Of a stretch of DNA of 64,000 bases, positions 35,335 through 45,921 are shown piece by piece. Position 1 is the first letter of the stretch. Each line of letters starts with the position of its first letter. Location: assembly GCA_003049465.1 (NCBI GenBank), contig PYSS01000110.1:1-64000 (forward strand). Reading direction: 5' to 3'. Made by a program: the position numbers and the translations under genes. The notes under the pieces are model-generated. The model worked only from the letters and a program-made list of their open reading frames with translations, ran no database searches and was not told the DNA's origin. Source of the stretch: Magnaporthiopsis rhizophila. Lineage: Eukaryota > Ascomycota > Sordariomycetes > Magnaporthales > Magnaporthaceae.

Positions 35335-36716
35335 TTACTTGCGCATGGAGCTGGCCCTCCGCTTGCGGGCCTCCGACTTGACGGCCTTGGCCTCGGCCAC
35401 ACGCTTGGCGAGGATCTGGGCGTACTCGTTCTATAGTAGCAAAACACACCTTCTGAGTTAGCAGACTGCAGATATGCTGGCCAGATGCCTGTTCAGGGGA
35501 GAGGGTTCACACGTACGGCAGCGTCCTTGACCTTCTCGGATTGGCGCTTCTTGAGTGCGATGCGGTGGCGCTTGTGCTGCAGGCGCTGGGGGGTGACCAG
35601 GCGCTGGATCTTGGGGGCCTTGGTGTAAGGTTTCTTGCCCTCGCCCTTGGGCTGGACCTCGCGGCGGATGACGTACTTTCGCACCTGTTGGGGAAAGGAA
35701 CGAAAACGTATCCCGCATTAGTCTCTCTCATGATATTTGTTTTTCGATCCCAGGTCGGTCGTGTCTCGTCGTATTCCGGCGTAACCTGCCTCCTCTTTGA
35801 ACTCCTTTTTCCCTTTTCCAGTCTCGGTCCGCCACGGCGGAGAGTTGGGACAGCGAAGAAGAGGAGGCGGTTTTATACTCAGACTCTACTCGCCGGGGAC
35901 CACCACGCCGCGTTCAATCGAACGGGCGAGCGGGCTCGACGAGCAGGCGAAGACGGGGACAGCAGCATATGCAGCAAACACGTACATCGTCTTCCTTGCT
36001 GAGGTCGAAGAACTTGCGGATCTTGGTGGCGCGCTTGGGGCCGAGGCGCTTGGGGTGGACGACGTCGGTCAGGCCGGGGATGTCCTCCTCGCCGCGCTTG
36101 GCGATGGACAGAGCCAGGACGGACAGGTCCATGCCGACGATGCAACCGCGGACCGACTTGCGCTTGCGCTCACCGGTGCGGCGGGCGCGGTAGCACGAGT
36201 GGCCGTCGGACAGCAGGAGGCGGACACGGTTGGGCAGCAGGACACCCTGCTTCATAGGGAAACCCTGCTTGTCGTTGCCGCCGGTGATCTTGAAGATGTA
36301 GCCCTTCCACTCATCGCCCAGGGCCTCGGCGGAGACCTCCTGGCCCATCTGCAGAGAGAAAATTCGTGTCAGTTTCCGCAACCTTTTCCAGCTCCTCGGC
36401 CGTGCAGCGGAAGCAGACGTCGGTCGGGAGCGCCACCAGTCGACCATTCTCCCCATCTCGACCGGCAGCCAGCCAGCAGCCAGCCAACAATCCACCCAAG
36501 GCATCCGGCTCAGATATCCGATAAATCAACATAGCACCGGGAATGCTATCGGCGGAGGGCGGCTGGCGGCTGGCTGAGGGCGGTCGGTCGGTCGGTCGGT
36601 TGGTTTCGCCAGGGTCAACGTACGCGCTTCTCCATGAAGATTCTCAGCTTGCGTTCATCCTCGACCTCGATGAGCTTCTGAGCTCCAGTGCTCGGGTTGC
36701 TGATGTTCAACTTCAT
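35335..36716 (-). CDS. rps6: 40S ribosomal protein S6 (eS6)
   Basis: Four exons on the minus strand, 36716-36624, 36348-35986, 35684-35517 and 35430-35335, give 239 aa, against 236 in yeast. All junctions are phase 0. The N-terminus MKLNISNPSTGAQKLIEVED and the block GFPMKQGVLLPNRVRLLL are diagnostic. The C-terminal helix ends KSEARKRRASSMRK, keeping the RRxSS site phosphorylated downstream of TOR/AGC kinases in other eukaryotes. It is part of the small ribosomal subunit. Three introns of 275-300, about 300 and under 90 bases, two with GTACGT donors, are typical for this gene in filamentous ascomycetes. Intron 1 contains a CGGT tetranucleotide run. Confidence 0.98.
36580..36603. repeat. CGGT tetranucleotide repeat in eS6 intron 1
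   Basis: About five consecutive CGGT units near 36580-36600, followed by TTGGTT. Simple repeat, with neighbouring CAGC/CAGCCAG repeats at about 36467-36490. Confidence 0.7.
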
Positions 36717-37348
36717 CTTGGCAACGGTTCCTCGTCAATCGGCCTACTGGAGGGTGCGATTGAGGTCTTTGGGGGTGGTTGTCGGCGATGTTTTTATTTT
36801 CGCTGGGTGCAAAGAGAAAAAAGTTACAAAAGAGAGTCCGCCAGTCGCCAGGAATTTGGCTTTGTGTGGGCTCGCTAGGGCATGCGAGGGGAACATGGGT
36901 GTGGTGGTCCGTGCCCGCGAAATTTGTCAAGCTCGTCTCTGAGTGGTGGGCAGGGACTCCCCACCACGCTCTCCTGTCGACTTATGTAATCAATCAAACT
37001 GGACCGGCGGTTCGGGGCGATACGAAGAAGATGCCCCTGGAACTCCGTCGAGGATGACCACCCAACAACAAGGCTTACATTTCATCATGGGGCGACGGAA
37101 GCAAGGATAACTTCCTAGGCATTTTTGATAGGGCATGTAAAGCAAATATCATAAAAAACAAAAGATATTACGGTGTCGAGCGAAATCGAGTCGTCCAAGG
37201 GAGCCCTGCGGGACTGCTGAGGTGGGGCACGAGCTTCATCGCCACTTGAAAGACTCTATCAACTGTCTTACTTCGGTTCTGCACAGTGGACAAACTGATA
37301 TCAAAAAAAAGGCGGTTTGCCTAAATATCGAGCCGTCCGCTTTCAAAA
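36717..37348. promoter_or_regulatory. Divergent promoter region, eS6 / Dph1
   Basis: 632 bases between the start codons of the eS6 gene (-) and dph1 (+). Both genes serve translation, and the spacing fits a shared promoter region. No specific binding site can be supported. Confidence 0.5.
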
Positions 37349-38803
37349 ATGGAAGACGACCGCGCACTGGTAGATGTAGGCATCGCCGCCGACATCGAGC
37401 AGAGCTACTCCCCGGCCAGCGCCCCAGAGCAGGTGGTCAAACAGCCCAAGAAGAGATTTGTGGGCAGGAGAACGGCGGCGGCAGCTGCAGCGCAGACTCC
37501 AAAGACTGCTTCAGATTCTGGTGATGCAGGAAGCGCACAGAGCGGGGCGATTCAAGGCAAGCAAGGAGGCTGCAGGCTGGCGGACCCCTAGCTGGGGGGA
37601 GCAGAGAGATTCACTGTCTAACACGGCCTCTCTCGGATAGTGGCACAGCCAAAGAGGACGCCGCGGCTGCTCAACCAAGTGCCGCCTGAGCTGCTGGCAG
37701 ACGTAGAGCTCAAGGCGGCCATCGCGCTGCTGCCGGCCAACTACTCGTTCGAGATCCACAAGACCATCCACAGGATCCGGACGCTGGGGGCCAAGCGCGT
37801 GGCCCTGCAGATGCCCGAGGGCCTGCTGCTGTTCGCCACAACCATCTCGGACATCCTGACCCAGTTCTGTCCCGGCGTCGAGACGCTCATCATGGGCGAC
37901 GTGACGTACGGCGCCTGCTGCATCGACGACTACACGGCGCGCGCCCTGGGCTGCGACCTGCTGGTGCACTACGCCCACAGCTGCCTCATCCCCGTGGACG
38001 TGACCAAGATCAAGACGCTGTACGTCTTTGTCGACATCAGCATCGACACGTCGCACCTGGTGGCCACGCTCGAGCGCAACTTCTCGGCGGGGAGCACCAT
38101 CGCGCTGGTGGGGACCATCCAGTTCAACGCCACCATCCACGGCGTCCGGTCGACGCTCGAGAAGGCCGGGTTCGGCGTCGTGGTGCCGCAGATCGCGCCG
38201 CTGTCGCGCGGCGAGATCCTAGGCTGCACCTCCCCCGACCTGTCCCGTGAGGCCGACAAGAATGCCGTCGACCTGATCCTGTACCTCGGCGACGGCCGCT
38301 TCCACCTCGAGAGCATCATGATCCACAACCCGGACGTGCCGGCCTACCGCTACGACCCTTACTCGCGCCGGCTGACGCGCGAGGAGTACGGCCACGCCGA
38401 GATGCAGGACCTGCGGCGCGCGGCCATCTCGGCCGCCAAGAAGGCGCGCAAGTGGGGGCTGATCCTGGGCTCGCTGGGCCGCCAGGGGAACCCGCACGCG
38501 CTCGCGCTCATCGAGCGCCGCCTGGCCGCCCTGGGCGTGCCGTGCGTCAACCTGTGCCTCAGCGAGATCTTCCCGGGGAAGCTGGCCGCCATGGCCGACG
38601 TCGAGTGCTGGGTCCAGGTGGCGTGTCCGCGCCTGAGCATCGACTGGGGCTACGCGTTCCCGCGCCCGCTGCTAACGGCGTACGAGGCGCTGGTCGCGCT
38701 GGGCGAGCGCGAGGACTGGGGGTCGGGGCCGTATCCCATGGATTACTACGGGAAGGAGGGGCTGGGGAGGACGAAGCCGCTGGCTGCTGTTGGGGCTGTG
38801 TAG
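37349..38803 (+). CDS. dph1: Diphthamide biosynthesis protein Dph1
   Basis: Two exons, 37349-37520 and 37641-38803, give 444 aa. The donor (GTGATG) is weak, but the junction G|TG keeps phase and restores the basic N-terminal region before LLNQVPPELLADVELKAAI. The three cysteines that bind the [4Fe-4S] cluster lie in TYGACCIDD (residues 149/150), LGCTSPDLSREAD (about 253) and VACPRLSIDWGYAFPRPLLT (about 386). Dph1 with Dph2 transfers the 3-amino-3-carboxypropyl group from S-adenosylmethionine to a histidine of elongation factor 2, the first step of diphthamide formation in the cytosol. The length matches yeast Dph1 (425 aa). Confidence 0.95.
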
Positions 38804-39060
38804 ACGTGAAGAAGTAAAAAGAAAAAAGAAAGAGAAGAAAAAGAAAAAGGAGAAAAAAGAATACTCTATACCCCATCGCATCTATGCCGTGCAAAGTGCC
38901 AGGATGCCTCTCACGCCTGATTCTCTTTCCATCGATGAAAGGATGGAGTTGAAATCACCAGAAGATAACATATTCCCCGTCAAGGTTCCCCTTTGTGCCC
39001 TTCGCCCATGCTCGAACCCGTCCTCGTTCAGACACCATCCATCACGTCCCAAAAGAGCCA

Positions 39061-39534
39061 TCACTCACCCGGCACCCCAATCGGCTCAGGCCGCTGAGAA
39101 AACAGCAGCTTGTACCGCACAATCTCAACCACCTCGAGCGCCCCGTCCCCTCCATCCCCATCATCATCATCACCATCACCACCTCCCTCCCGTCGCCCCC
39201 TGCGGCGAATCACAGCGACGGGGCGGGGCAGCTTCTTGATCTCGCCCGTGAGGCGCTGGTTGAGGCCGACGTAGAGGTACACGCGCCTCATCCAGGCGCC
39301 GCCGTCCTCGGACCGCCCCTCCACGTACTCGGGGAAGTCGAGGCGGCCGACCCGCGTCGGCGTCGGCGCGCCGTCGCTGCCACCGTCCTCGCCTGTGTTG
39401 ATGACTCCCTGCAGCTCGAGCAGCGCGAGCCCCGACGGCGTGTGCAGGAGCGGCGGCAGTGGGTTCTGGAGGGCTGGGGCTGCGGCTGGGGGCTGGCGCT
39501 GTGGTGGGTGGAGCGTTGCTGTCGACACAGACAT
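39061..39534 (-). CDS. ctf8: Chromosome transmission fidelity protein Ctf8
   Basis: 157 aa as read to the stop at 39061. The core matches Ctf8: TPSGLALLELQGVIN near residue 32, VGRLDFPEY, then WMRRVYLYVGLNQRLTGEIK and LPRPVAVIRR, and finally VVEIVRYKLLFSQRPEPIG. An acidic/Gly insert (GGGDGDDDDGDGGDG) separates the last two blocks. Ctf8 joins Ctf18 and Dcc1 in the alternative clamp loader needed for sister-chromatid cohesion. The reading ends GVPGE at a sequence identical to a strong donor (GTGAGT). Splicing to an acceptor near 38915 would replace the last residues with about eleven others, so the exact C-terminus is open. It converges with dph1. Confidence 0.88.
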   Translation of the reverse strand: MSVSTATLHPPQRQPPAAAPALQNPLPPLLHTPSGLALLELQGVINTGEDGGSDGAPTPTRVGRLDFPEYVEGRSEDGGAWMRRVYLYVGLNQRLTGEIKKLPRPVAVIRRRGRREGGGDGDDDDGDGGDGALEVVEIVRYKLLFSQRPEPIGVPGE

Positions 39535-40022
39535 TGCGGATGGAATGTCGTGCTGTCTGGAGGGGACGATGGTGGGCTTGTTGATATTGACAGCTCACTG
39601 AGGCGAAAGACCAATAAGTTAGGCGGTTATTAGGTTGTGTCCTTTTCTTGGTCGGGTTTAGAATCTGCCATCAGAAATATTGGAATGAATTGCGGGATAA
39701 GATTGAAGCTTGAAAACCCAATCATTGAAATGGATCCGGAATAGTGCCCATTCGAGCGGCAACGCCAGCACTCGGTGTCAAAGTCGACAAAAGCACGAAG
39801 AGCTCCCTTCATAATCCGCAGAAAACTGATCAATAAGTAATTACTCATTATTGGATATGTACAAACAAGTGCAGCGGCCATGCATCGACGCCTCCTCCTC
39901 GGTGGTCGATTGATGCAAGGGCTGTTTGGTTTTATCTGTCATTTTTCATCACCATTTTCACATCCCCTTTGTCCATTCATGTCATTTCATTTCACCGGAT
40001 CCGACCACGGAAAATCACCGAC
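39535..40022. other. Intergenic region, ctf8 promoter and epimerase 3' flank
   Basis: 488 bases, AT-richer than its surroundings. No gene seen; an 83-codon minus-strand stretch (39630-39881) has no family resemblance. Confidence 0.45.
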
Positions 40023-41240
40023 TTAGATGTGACTGAACCTGTAGCTTGCCTGGAGGACATACGGGTCGTCGCCGGGGCCAAATATCTGCTTCTTGCTGCG
40101 CTGCCAGCTGGGCTGGTTGATGGCGTCGATATAGTCCTGGACCTCGAGCACGATGCAGCCATCCTTGGCGATGGTGCGCGGGAACCTGCGGTCGCCGTTG
40201 ATGCCCTGCGTCTTCTTGAGCGGCGTCGTGCCGTCCTGGCCGCCGCACGAGTACATCTGGAACGCCTCCTGGTCCGAGAAGATGTCGAGCCTGATGCCGG
40301 ACCAGTCGGACCACACCGACGCCACGGGGCCGTCGGTGCGCCAGTCGAACGGCCCGTTCTGCGCCCGGTTGACGATCCAGCAGTTGTCGTAGCCGGTGCA
40401 GTTGAAGCCGCAGTTGCCGAGCATCCCCGGGCTGGAGAAGTTGGCGCCGATCTGCTTGGGCGCGCTCCAGAAGTCGTTGATGGAGCCCTTATGGTTGGCG
40501 AGGATGTCGCCCGTCGGGATGAGGATGTTGTCCACGTCGACGCGCTGGCCGCCGTTAGGGATGTGAAACATGTGGTTGTAGATCTTGTTGGTCTGGTTGT
40601 TGGAGAAGCCGTCCAGGTTCCAGTACGCGTGGCTGGTCAGCATGATGGGCGTCTTCTTGGTCGTCGAGATGGCGACGATCTTGAAGTCCCACGTCATGTC
40701 GCGCAGCGTGTACGTCACGTACGAGACGACCTCGCCGGGGAACCCTTGCTCGCCGTCGGGGTCGACAATGGAGAACGTGATGCTGTCATTGCTGTGCGAA
40801 ACGACGGTGAAGTTGCGCCAGTCCCAGCCGTTGGGCCCGCCGTGGAGCGTGTTGAGCCCCTCTGGGTGCTCGGGCGTCTTGTGCTCGTTGGGCAAGATAT
40901 GGAACGTCTTGCCGTCTATCTCAAACGTGCTGTTCTTGATGCGGTTCGCATACCGGCCCGGCACGCCACCAAAGTGGTCGTGCTTCTTGTCCTGGGTATA
41001 GTGCGTGGCGTTGTCGAAGCCCGTCACGATGTCACGCTGGATGCCGTATCGGTCCTTGACGAGCAAGTTGGACACCGAAGCACCGTAGGGCACAAAGGCG
41101 GCTGAGATGCCCTTGCCGTAGATCCAGTACTTTCCGTCGGCGTCGGGCTGCGGCTTTGCCGCGCTGCCACCGCCTCCTGTGGCCTGCGCCGAGCAGAAAG
41201 GCAGCAGGCATGCGCCCAGCGAGAGCAGAGAACGCCTCAT
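40023..41240 (-). CDS. Secreted aldose 1-epimerase (galactose mutarotase family)
   Basis: Intronless, 405 aa from the Met at 41240. The residues MRRSLLSLGACLLPFCSAQA are a typical signal peptide, which is why this Met was preferred to one ten codons upstream. Family motifs include GRYANRIKNSTFEIDGK, NTLHGGPNGWDWRNF (the conserved His-Gly-Gly), LTSHAYWNLDG (second active-site His) and a C-terminal VLEVQDY block where the catalytic Glu is expected. At least six N-x-S/T sites (for example NATH, NSTF, NFTV, NDSI, NQTN, NFSS) fit passage through the secretory pathway. Mutarotases interconvert alpha and beta anomers of aldoses. A secreted form may act on sugars released from plant polymers; that role is inferred. 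Confidence 0.93.
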   Translation of the reverse strand: MRRSLLSLGACLLPFCSAQATGGGGSAAKPQPDADGKYWIYGKGISAAFVPYGASVSNLLVKDRYGIQRDIVTGFDNATHYTQDKKHDHFGGVPGRYANRIKNSTFEIDGKTFHILPNEHKTPEHPEGLNTLHGGPNGWDWRNFTVVSHSNDSITFSIVDPDGEQGFPGEVVSYVTYTLRDMTWDFKIVAISTTKKTPIMLTSHAYWNLDGFSNNQTNKIYNHMFHIPNGGQRVDVDNILIPTGDILANHKGSINDFWSAPKQIGANFSSPGMLGNCGFNCTGYDNCWIVNRAQNGPFDWRTDGPVASVWSDWSGIRLDIFSDQEAFQMYSCGGQDGTTPLKKTQGINGDRRFPRTIAKDGCIVLEVQDYIDAINQPSWQRSKKQIFGPGDDPYVLQASYRFSHI

Positions 41241-43614
41241 GGTTGCTTGACGGATAGATAGACAAGACAAGAATGCACCGGGTATCGGCGGCAGCGGGGA
41301 TGAGGTTAACTGCCTGGGGAAACCTAGGCCCGGGTGGACGCAGAGAACGGACGACGACCAAGCCAGGAACTCAACCCTAGGAGACTGAGAGAGCCGAGGT
41401 TGGGACGGCAGCTTTATACTCGGGGGCAGGCATGCAGGTACGGCAGCATATTACGATGCCACCCTGGTTGCGATTCATTGTCCTCCGCTTTCCCCTCATT
41501 CTGCTCCGCATCCAGCCCATGACAGGTGCCTCTCCCAGAGGAACCCACACCGACGTAGTAGCCAGGTGAGATATGGGGTGGGGATCGCTTACGAGCTCCA
41601 GATGATTTGAGCCGGGCCGTTGGTATGGACAGACGGGACAGGCAGGGGTTGGGGTGAAGAAGTGTGAATGGGGTGGGCGGAGGCGGACAAGCTTTGGATT
41701 TACCCCAACTACTAGAAGGTGTCAATTACTAGAAGGTGTGGGAGGACGCACCTGGCTCTCCACTCCACCTATGAGGCCGTCCTGGCATAGGGCAAACATG
41801 CATGCATGAACCGAAAGGTGGGCAGCGGAAGTGTCAAATCGAGCGTGGCAGGAGAGGCCTTTTTATCCGCCTTGGGCCTGCAGTTCCTTCCATGTTACTG
41901 CTTGGTGTGTCCCAGGATGGAAACCTAGTCTCTGAGCAGCATCGGCGAGACGGTGGCATGTGTGCCACGTCTCAAAGTTAACTGCCTTGCTTTGCTGTCA
42001 CTGCTCGCTCCTGCTTCCGGGGCGGTTGGTCGTGTCGTCGGTTTTGGAACGTCCTAGGCATGGCTCCTGCGATGTTGGGAAAACGTCTCTCCCCAGTGTG
42101 GAAAAGGGGAAGATGAAGGGTAGCGGTCATAGTGGAGCGTCATTCCATGGGTGGCCAGGGAAACCCGGGGAAGTCTCGTGATGGAGGAGGAGCTCCTGGA
42201 GAATGTGTGTGTCGGTATTCGAGCTGGGTTGGAGATGAATACGCGGTCCATTCATCGCTCTGCCCGCACAGGATCGCTGCATGCGCGACTTTGTCGCATG
42301 AGTTGGCGATGTGGTGAGCCCCTGGTTTTCGGGCCACGGAAAGTCTGGACTCGAACGAGCCGGCGCGAGGGAGTGGAGAGCAGGAGAAAACACGTCCACC
42401 GGCCGACCTAGGGGGCTGAGGTTGCACCGCGAACCACTCGGCCGAACATTGCAACGGGCAGGAGTCGTTGGACAGGCTAACCTTCTCTGTTGGGGTTACG
42501 GACGAACTCAGGTCCACCTATACCGATATGTCGGTTAAACACAAAAGGGCACTGCATGGCTCCCGGCGGGTGGTTAAAAAGACGAACAAACGATCTACCC
42601 GCGGCCATGGAAAACTAAGGCAGAGTCCGCACGCGGAAAAAAGTAAACATGCACGTAAAATTAGAAGGCAGAAATCGTCGAATGACGTCGGCAAAAGGTT
42701 CTCCATCTCGGCAGGGGCTGCCAGGGACATAGCGTAGCTGACGATTGATGATTGGTGCGGCAGAGCGAGCGCGCGGGGACGACCCCAATCCTTAGAGCTC
42801 CCAACCACCAATGCTTCTTCCGGCAAATCATCTCCGCGTGCCGTTTAAAATGCGGGGTTTTAATCGACATGGTTTAACTGTGACCGGGAAGGGGAAATAC
42901 CAGAATGGGACAATCAACTTGTCGTGCCTCAACCCCAACAGCAAGGGTATCAGAGTCAATGTATTTACATCGGTTGCACCTTGGTAGTTGGGCAGCATCG
43001 CGCAAGGGAGCGCTGGCCAAATTGAGAAGCGTGTCAAGGAGTAGGAGTGATCGAGTTGGCCGCCTAAAACGCTCGACATATGGATAATATGCGCTTAGAT
43101 TCATCCACGCGCTGTCATATTGCATATTGTCGAACAGCCCTTGTAAATGCACTTGGCAGTAATGTCAAAGGTGCTCTCCCCAAACAGAAAGTGGAATGCC
43201 AGCCAGGTCCCATGCGGCGACTAAAAAGGATTCCGAGAGACCGAAGAGGACTCCAGAGCGTCAAGGTTGTGTAAATGCACCCCAGATTTTTCGAGTCTTC
43301 CACGAAGAGGTCGCTTAAGGATACCAGCCTCTGACCCCTCGCGAATTTGCCCAACACACTATCCTACCTGGCTGGTTTTGTGAGCCCGCGAAAAGACACA
43401 GCCTAGAGACCAAGCTAAGGACATGCCATCCAAAACAAGATCCTTACTTTGCCTGTCCCATGTCCTCTGGGTATTTATCCCCATGGCTAAACAACATAAT
43501 TCCGTTGTATTGTGCACAGGATACAAAGAGTGCCTGCCAAGGTGCCTATCACCAACCAACCTACTTAGATCACAGAAGATTAAGAGACAGTTAGAACCCA
43601 AGGATAGATGCGGC
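41241..43614. other. Intergenic region without a recognised gene
   Basis: About 2.4 kb. The right end is the 3' flank of the vma2 gene, the left end is the epimerase promoter. Many short frames on both strands, none with a family match or consistent codon bias. A near-repeat of the phrase CTAGAAGGTGT occurs twice at 41711-41738. Confidence 0.45.
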
Positions 43615-45452
43615 TTATGCGTCAATCAGGTTCTCCTCCTCGGCCGCCCTATCCTCTGGGTGCGCCTTGCTCTTGCCCTTGCGGTCCGCCGTCCTCTGGT
43701 AGTACTCGTTGATGATCTTGGCGGGGATGCGGTTGAGCATGTCCTTGCGGTAGATGCGCAGCAGAGACCAAGCCAAGTCCAGCGACTCGAAGATGGTCCG
43801 CGACTCGTACGGGCCCTGTGTCACGAACGTACGCTCGAACTTGTCGAGGAACTCCAGAGAGAGCTTGTCTTCGGCCGACAGCGCCTCCTCACCCACGACA
43901 GCCTTCATGGCTGCCGCGTCACGTCCGATGGCGTACTTGGCGTACAGCTGGTTCGACACATCGCCGTGGTCTTTGCGCGTCATGCCCTCGCCGATGGCCG
44001 ACTTCATCAGCCGAGACAGGGACGGCAGCACGTTGATCGGCGGGTAGATGCCGCGATTGTACAGGCCTCGGTCCACGAAGATCTGACCTTCGGTAATGTA
44101 CCCGGTCAGATCGGGAATCGGGTGCGTGATGTCGTCGTTGGGCATGGTAAGAATGGGGATCTGCGTGATGGAGCCGTTGCGGCCTTCGACACGACCAGCG
44201 CGCTCGTAGATGGTAGACAGATCCGTGTACATGTAACCAGGGAAACCGCGACGACCTGGCACCTCTTCACGCGCCGCCGAAACCTCACGCAGCGCATCAC
44301 AGTACGCCGACAGGTCTGTGAGAATGACCAGAACATGTTTCTCCAGCTGGTAGGCGTAGTACTCAGCCGTGGTGAGGGCCAGTCGGGGAGTGATAATACG
44401 TTCAATCCTGCGGGGCCAAGGGGGTTAGCACAACGTGTTTCCAGCTGGCATGCCTGTACATCATCATGGTAACTATCAGCGGCAGTTCCAGACGCCTGTC
44501 CTTCACGTACGTTGGATCATTGGCGAGGTTCAGGAACAGCGTTGTGCGCTCCAAACTGCCGTTTTCCTCGAAATCGCGCGTGAAGAATCGAGCGGTTTCT
44601 AGGTTGACACCCATGGCGGCAAAGACGATGGAGAAGTTTTCCTCGTGGCCGTCGTGAACGCTCTTGTTGGTGACGCCCTCCCGCTGCACCAGACCAGCCT
44701 GTCGGCAAATCTGGGCGGCAATCTCGTTGTGCGGTAGACCGGCTGCCGAGAAGATGGGGATCTTCTGTCCACGGGCGATAGAGTTCATCGTGTCGATGGT
44801 GGAGATACCGGTCGAGATCATCTCCTCGGGGTACACCTGGGTAGCATCACATCCTGCTTTCAGAATTGGGCACCGCGGGGCTGGAGGCGGTCGGAATAGG
44901 GACAACTCACTCGAGAGTAGGGGTTGATGGGCTGGCCGTTGATATCTAGATAGTCCTCGGCCAACACCTTGGGGCCCTTGTCGATGGGGCGACCGGAACC
45001 GTCGAAGATGCGACCCAACATGTCCTCCGAGACCCCGAGCTTCAGGTTCTCGCCCGAAAACTCCACCTTTGTCTTCTTGACATCGATTCCGGGCGTGCCC
45101 TCGAAGACCTGCACAATGGCTCGGGTTCCTGAGGGCAACTGCGTGTCAGCGATACGGGGCTCGATGCCGACAAGCGTGAAAATGCGGCTTGGTTAGACAG
45201 CTCCTCACCTCGAGCCTCGAGCACCTGGCCCGACCTGACAGTGCCATCAGGGAGAGTGAGCGAGACAATCTCGTTGTAGCTGGGGTTTTTGACCTGCGAC
45301 CATTGTCAGTGACGGCCGTGAGACTCCACACGAGGCAATGCGCTGCGGCGTACATTGTCGAGGATGACCAGAGGCCCGTTGACACCACCAATGGTGTTGT
45401 ACTTGATCCTCGGCAAAACAGAGTAAGATGACGATTCTCGCGGGTCCGCCAT
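43615..45452 (-). CDS. vma2: V-type proton ATPase subunit B
   Basis: Five exons on the minus strand, 45452-45354, 45293-45209, 45128-44911, 44836-44511 and 44407-43615, give 506 aa (yeast Vma2 is 517). Phase is kept at every junction. Characteristic blocks are YNTIGGVNGPLVILDN, GRIFDGSGRPIDKGP, STIDTMNSIARGQKIPIFSA, GLPHNEIAAQICRQAGL, and GSITQIPILTMPNDDITHP. It is the non-catalytic nucleotide-binding subunit of the V1 sector, which alternates with subunit A in the hexamer that drives proton pumping into vacuoles and Golgi. The acidic C-terminus EDRAAEEENLIDA is as in fungi. Confidence 0.97.
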
Positions 45453-45921
45453 GGTGGGCAAAATGCGCGTGCGCGACTTTGAAAACAAGGACGGAGTCCA
45501 GCCCAGTCGTGAGGATCGTGGAGAAGCTTCAAACGGCTTCGCGGGATGCGAGGGGTGGAAGCAGAGGATGGTTGAAGAGGTCAGTGGTCGGTATCTTCAA
45601 GCTGCCGCTTCCCGAGCTTGGCCCGCCGCGGTTGAGTCGTCGTTGATGGAGCTCCTCAGCTGCCCCGAAGGAAGGACCAATCACATGACGTGACATCATC
45701 TGCGCTGCCCCACTAATTCGGCCAAGTCAACGGCGTCTCAGCTTGCCCGACGCGACTGCGGATGCAACGATCTCGAGCAGCCGACTTCGCGAATTGCATG
45801 AGTTGACTCCGCGCCAGGAGAAACGAACGCTAGACGGGCGCCGCCCGCTCCACGCAGCCACCGCGAACCTCGGCCACCTCCTCCGCACCTCGCACGCCCG
45901 TCTCAATCGCCGCTTGCCATC
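45453..45921. promoter_or_regulatory. Divergent promoter region, vma2 / cwc27
   Basis: 469 bases separate the two start codons, which point away from each other, so both promoters must lie here. GC-rich; no defined site recognised. Confidence 0.55.

Noticed and set aside
39969..41105. 378-codon plus-strand frame opposite the epimerase
   Set aside because: Val/Asp/Arg-rich shadow of the real minus-strand gene.
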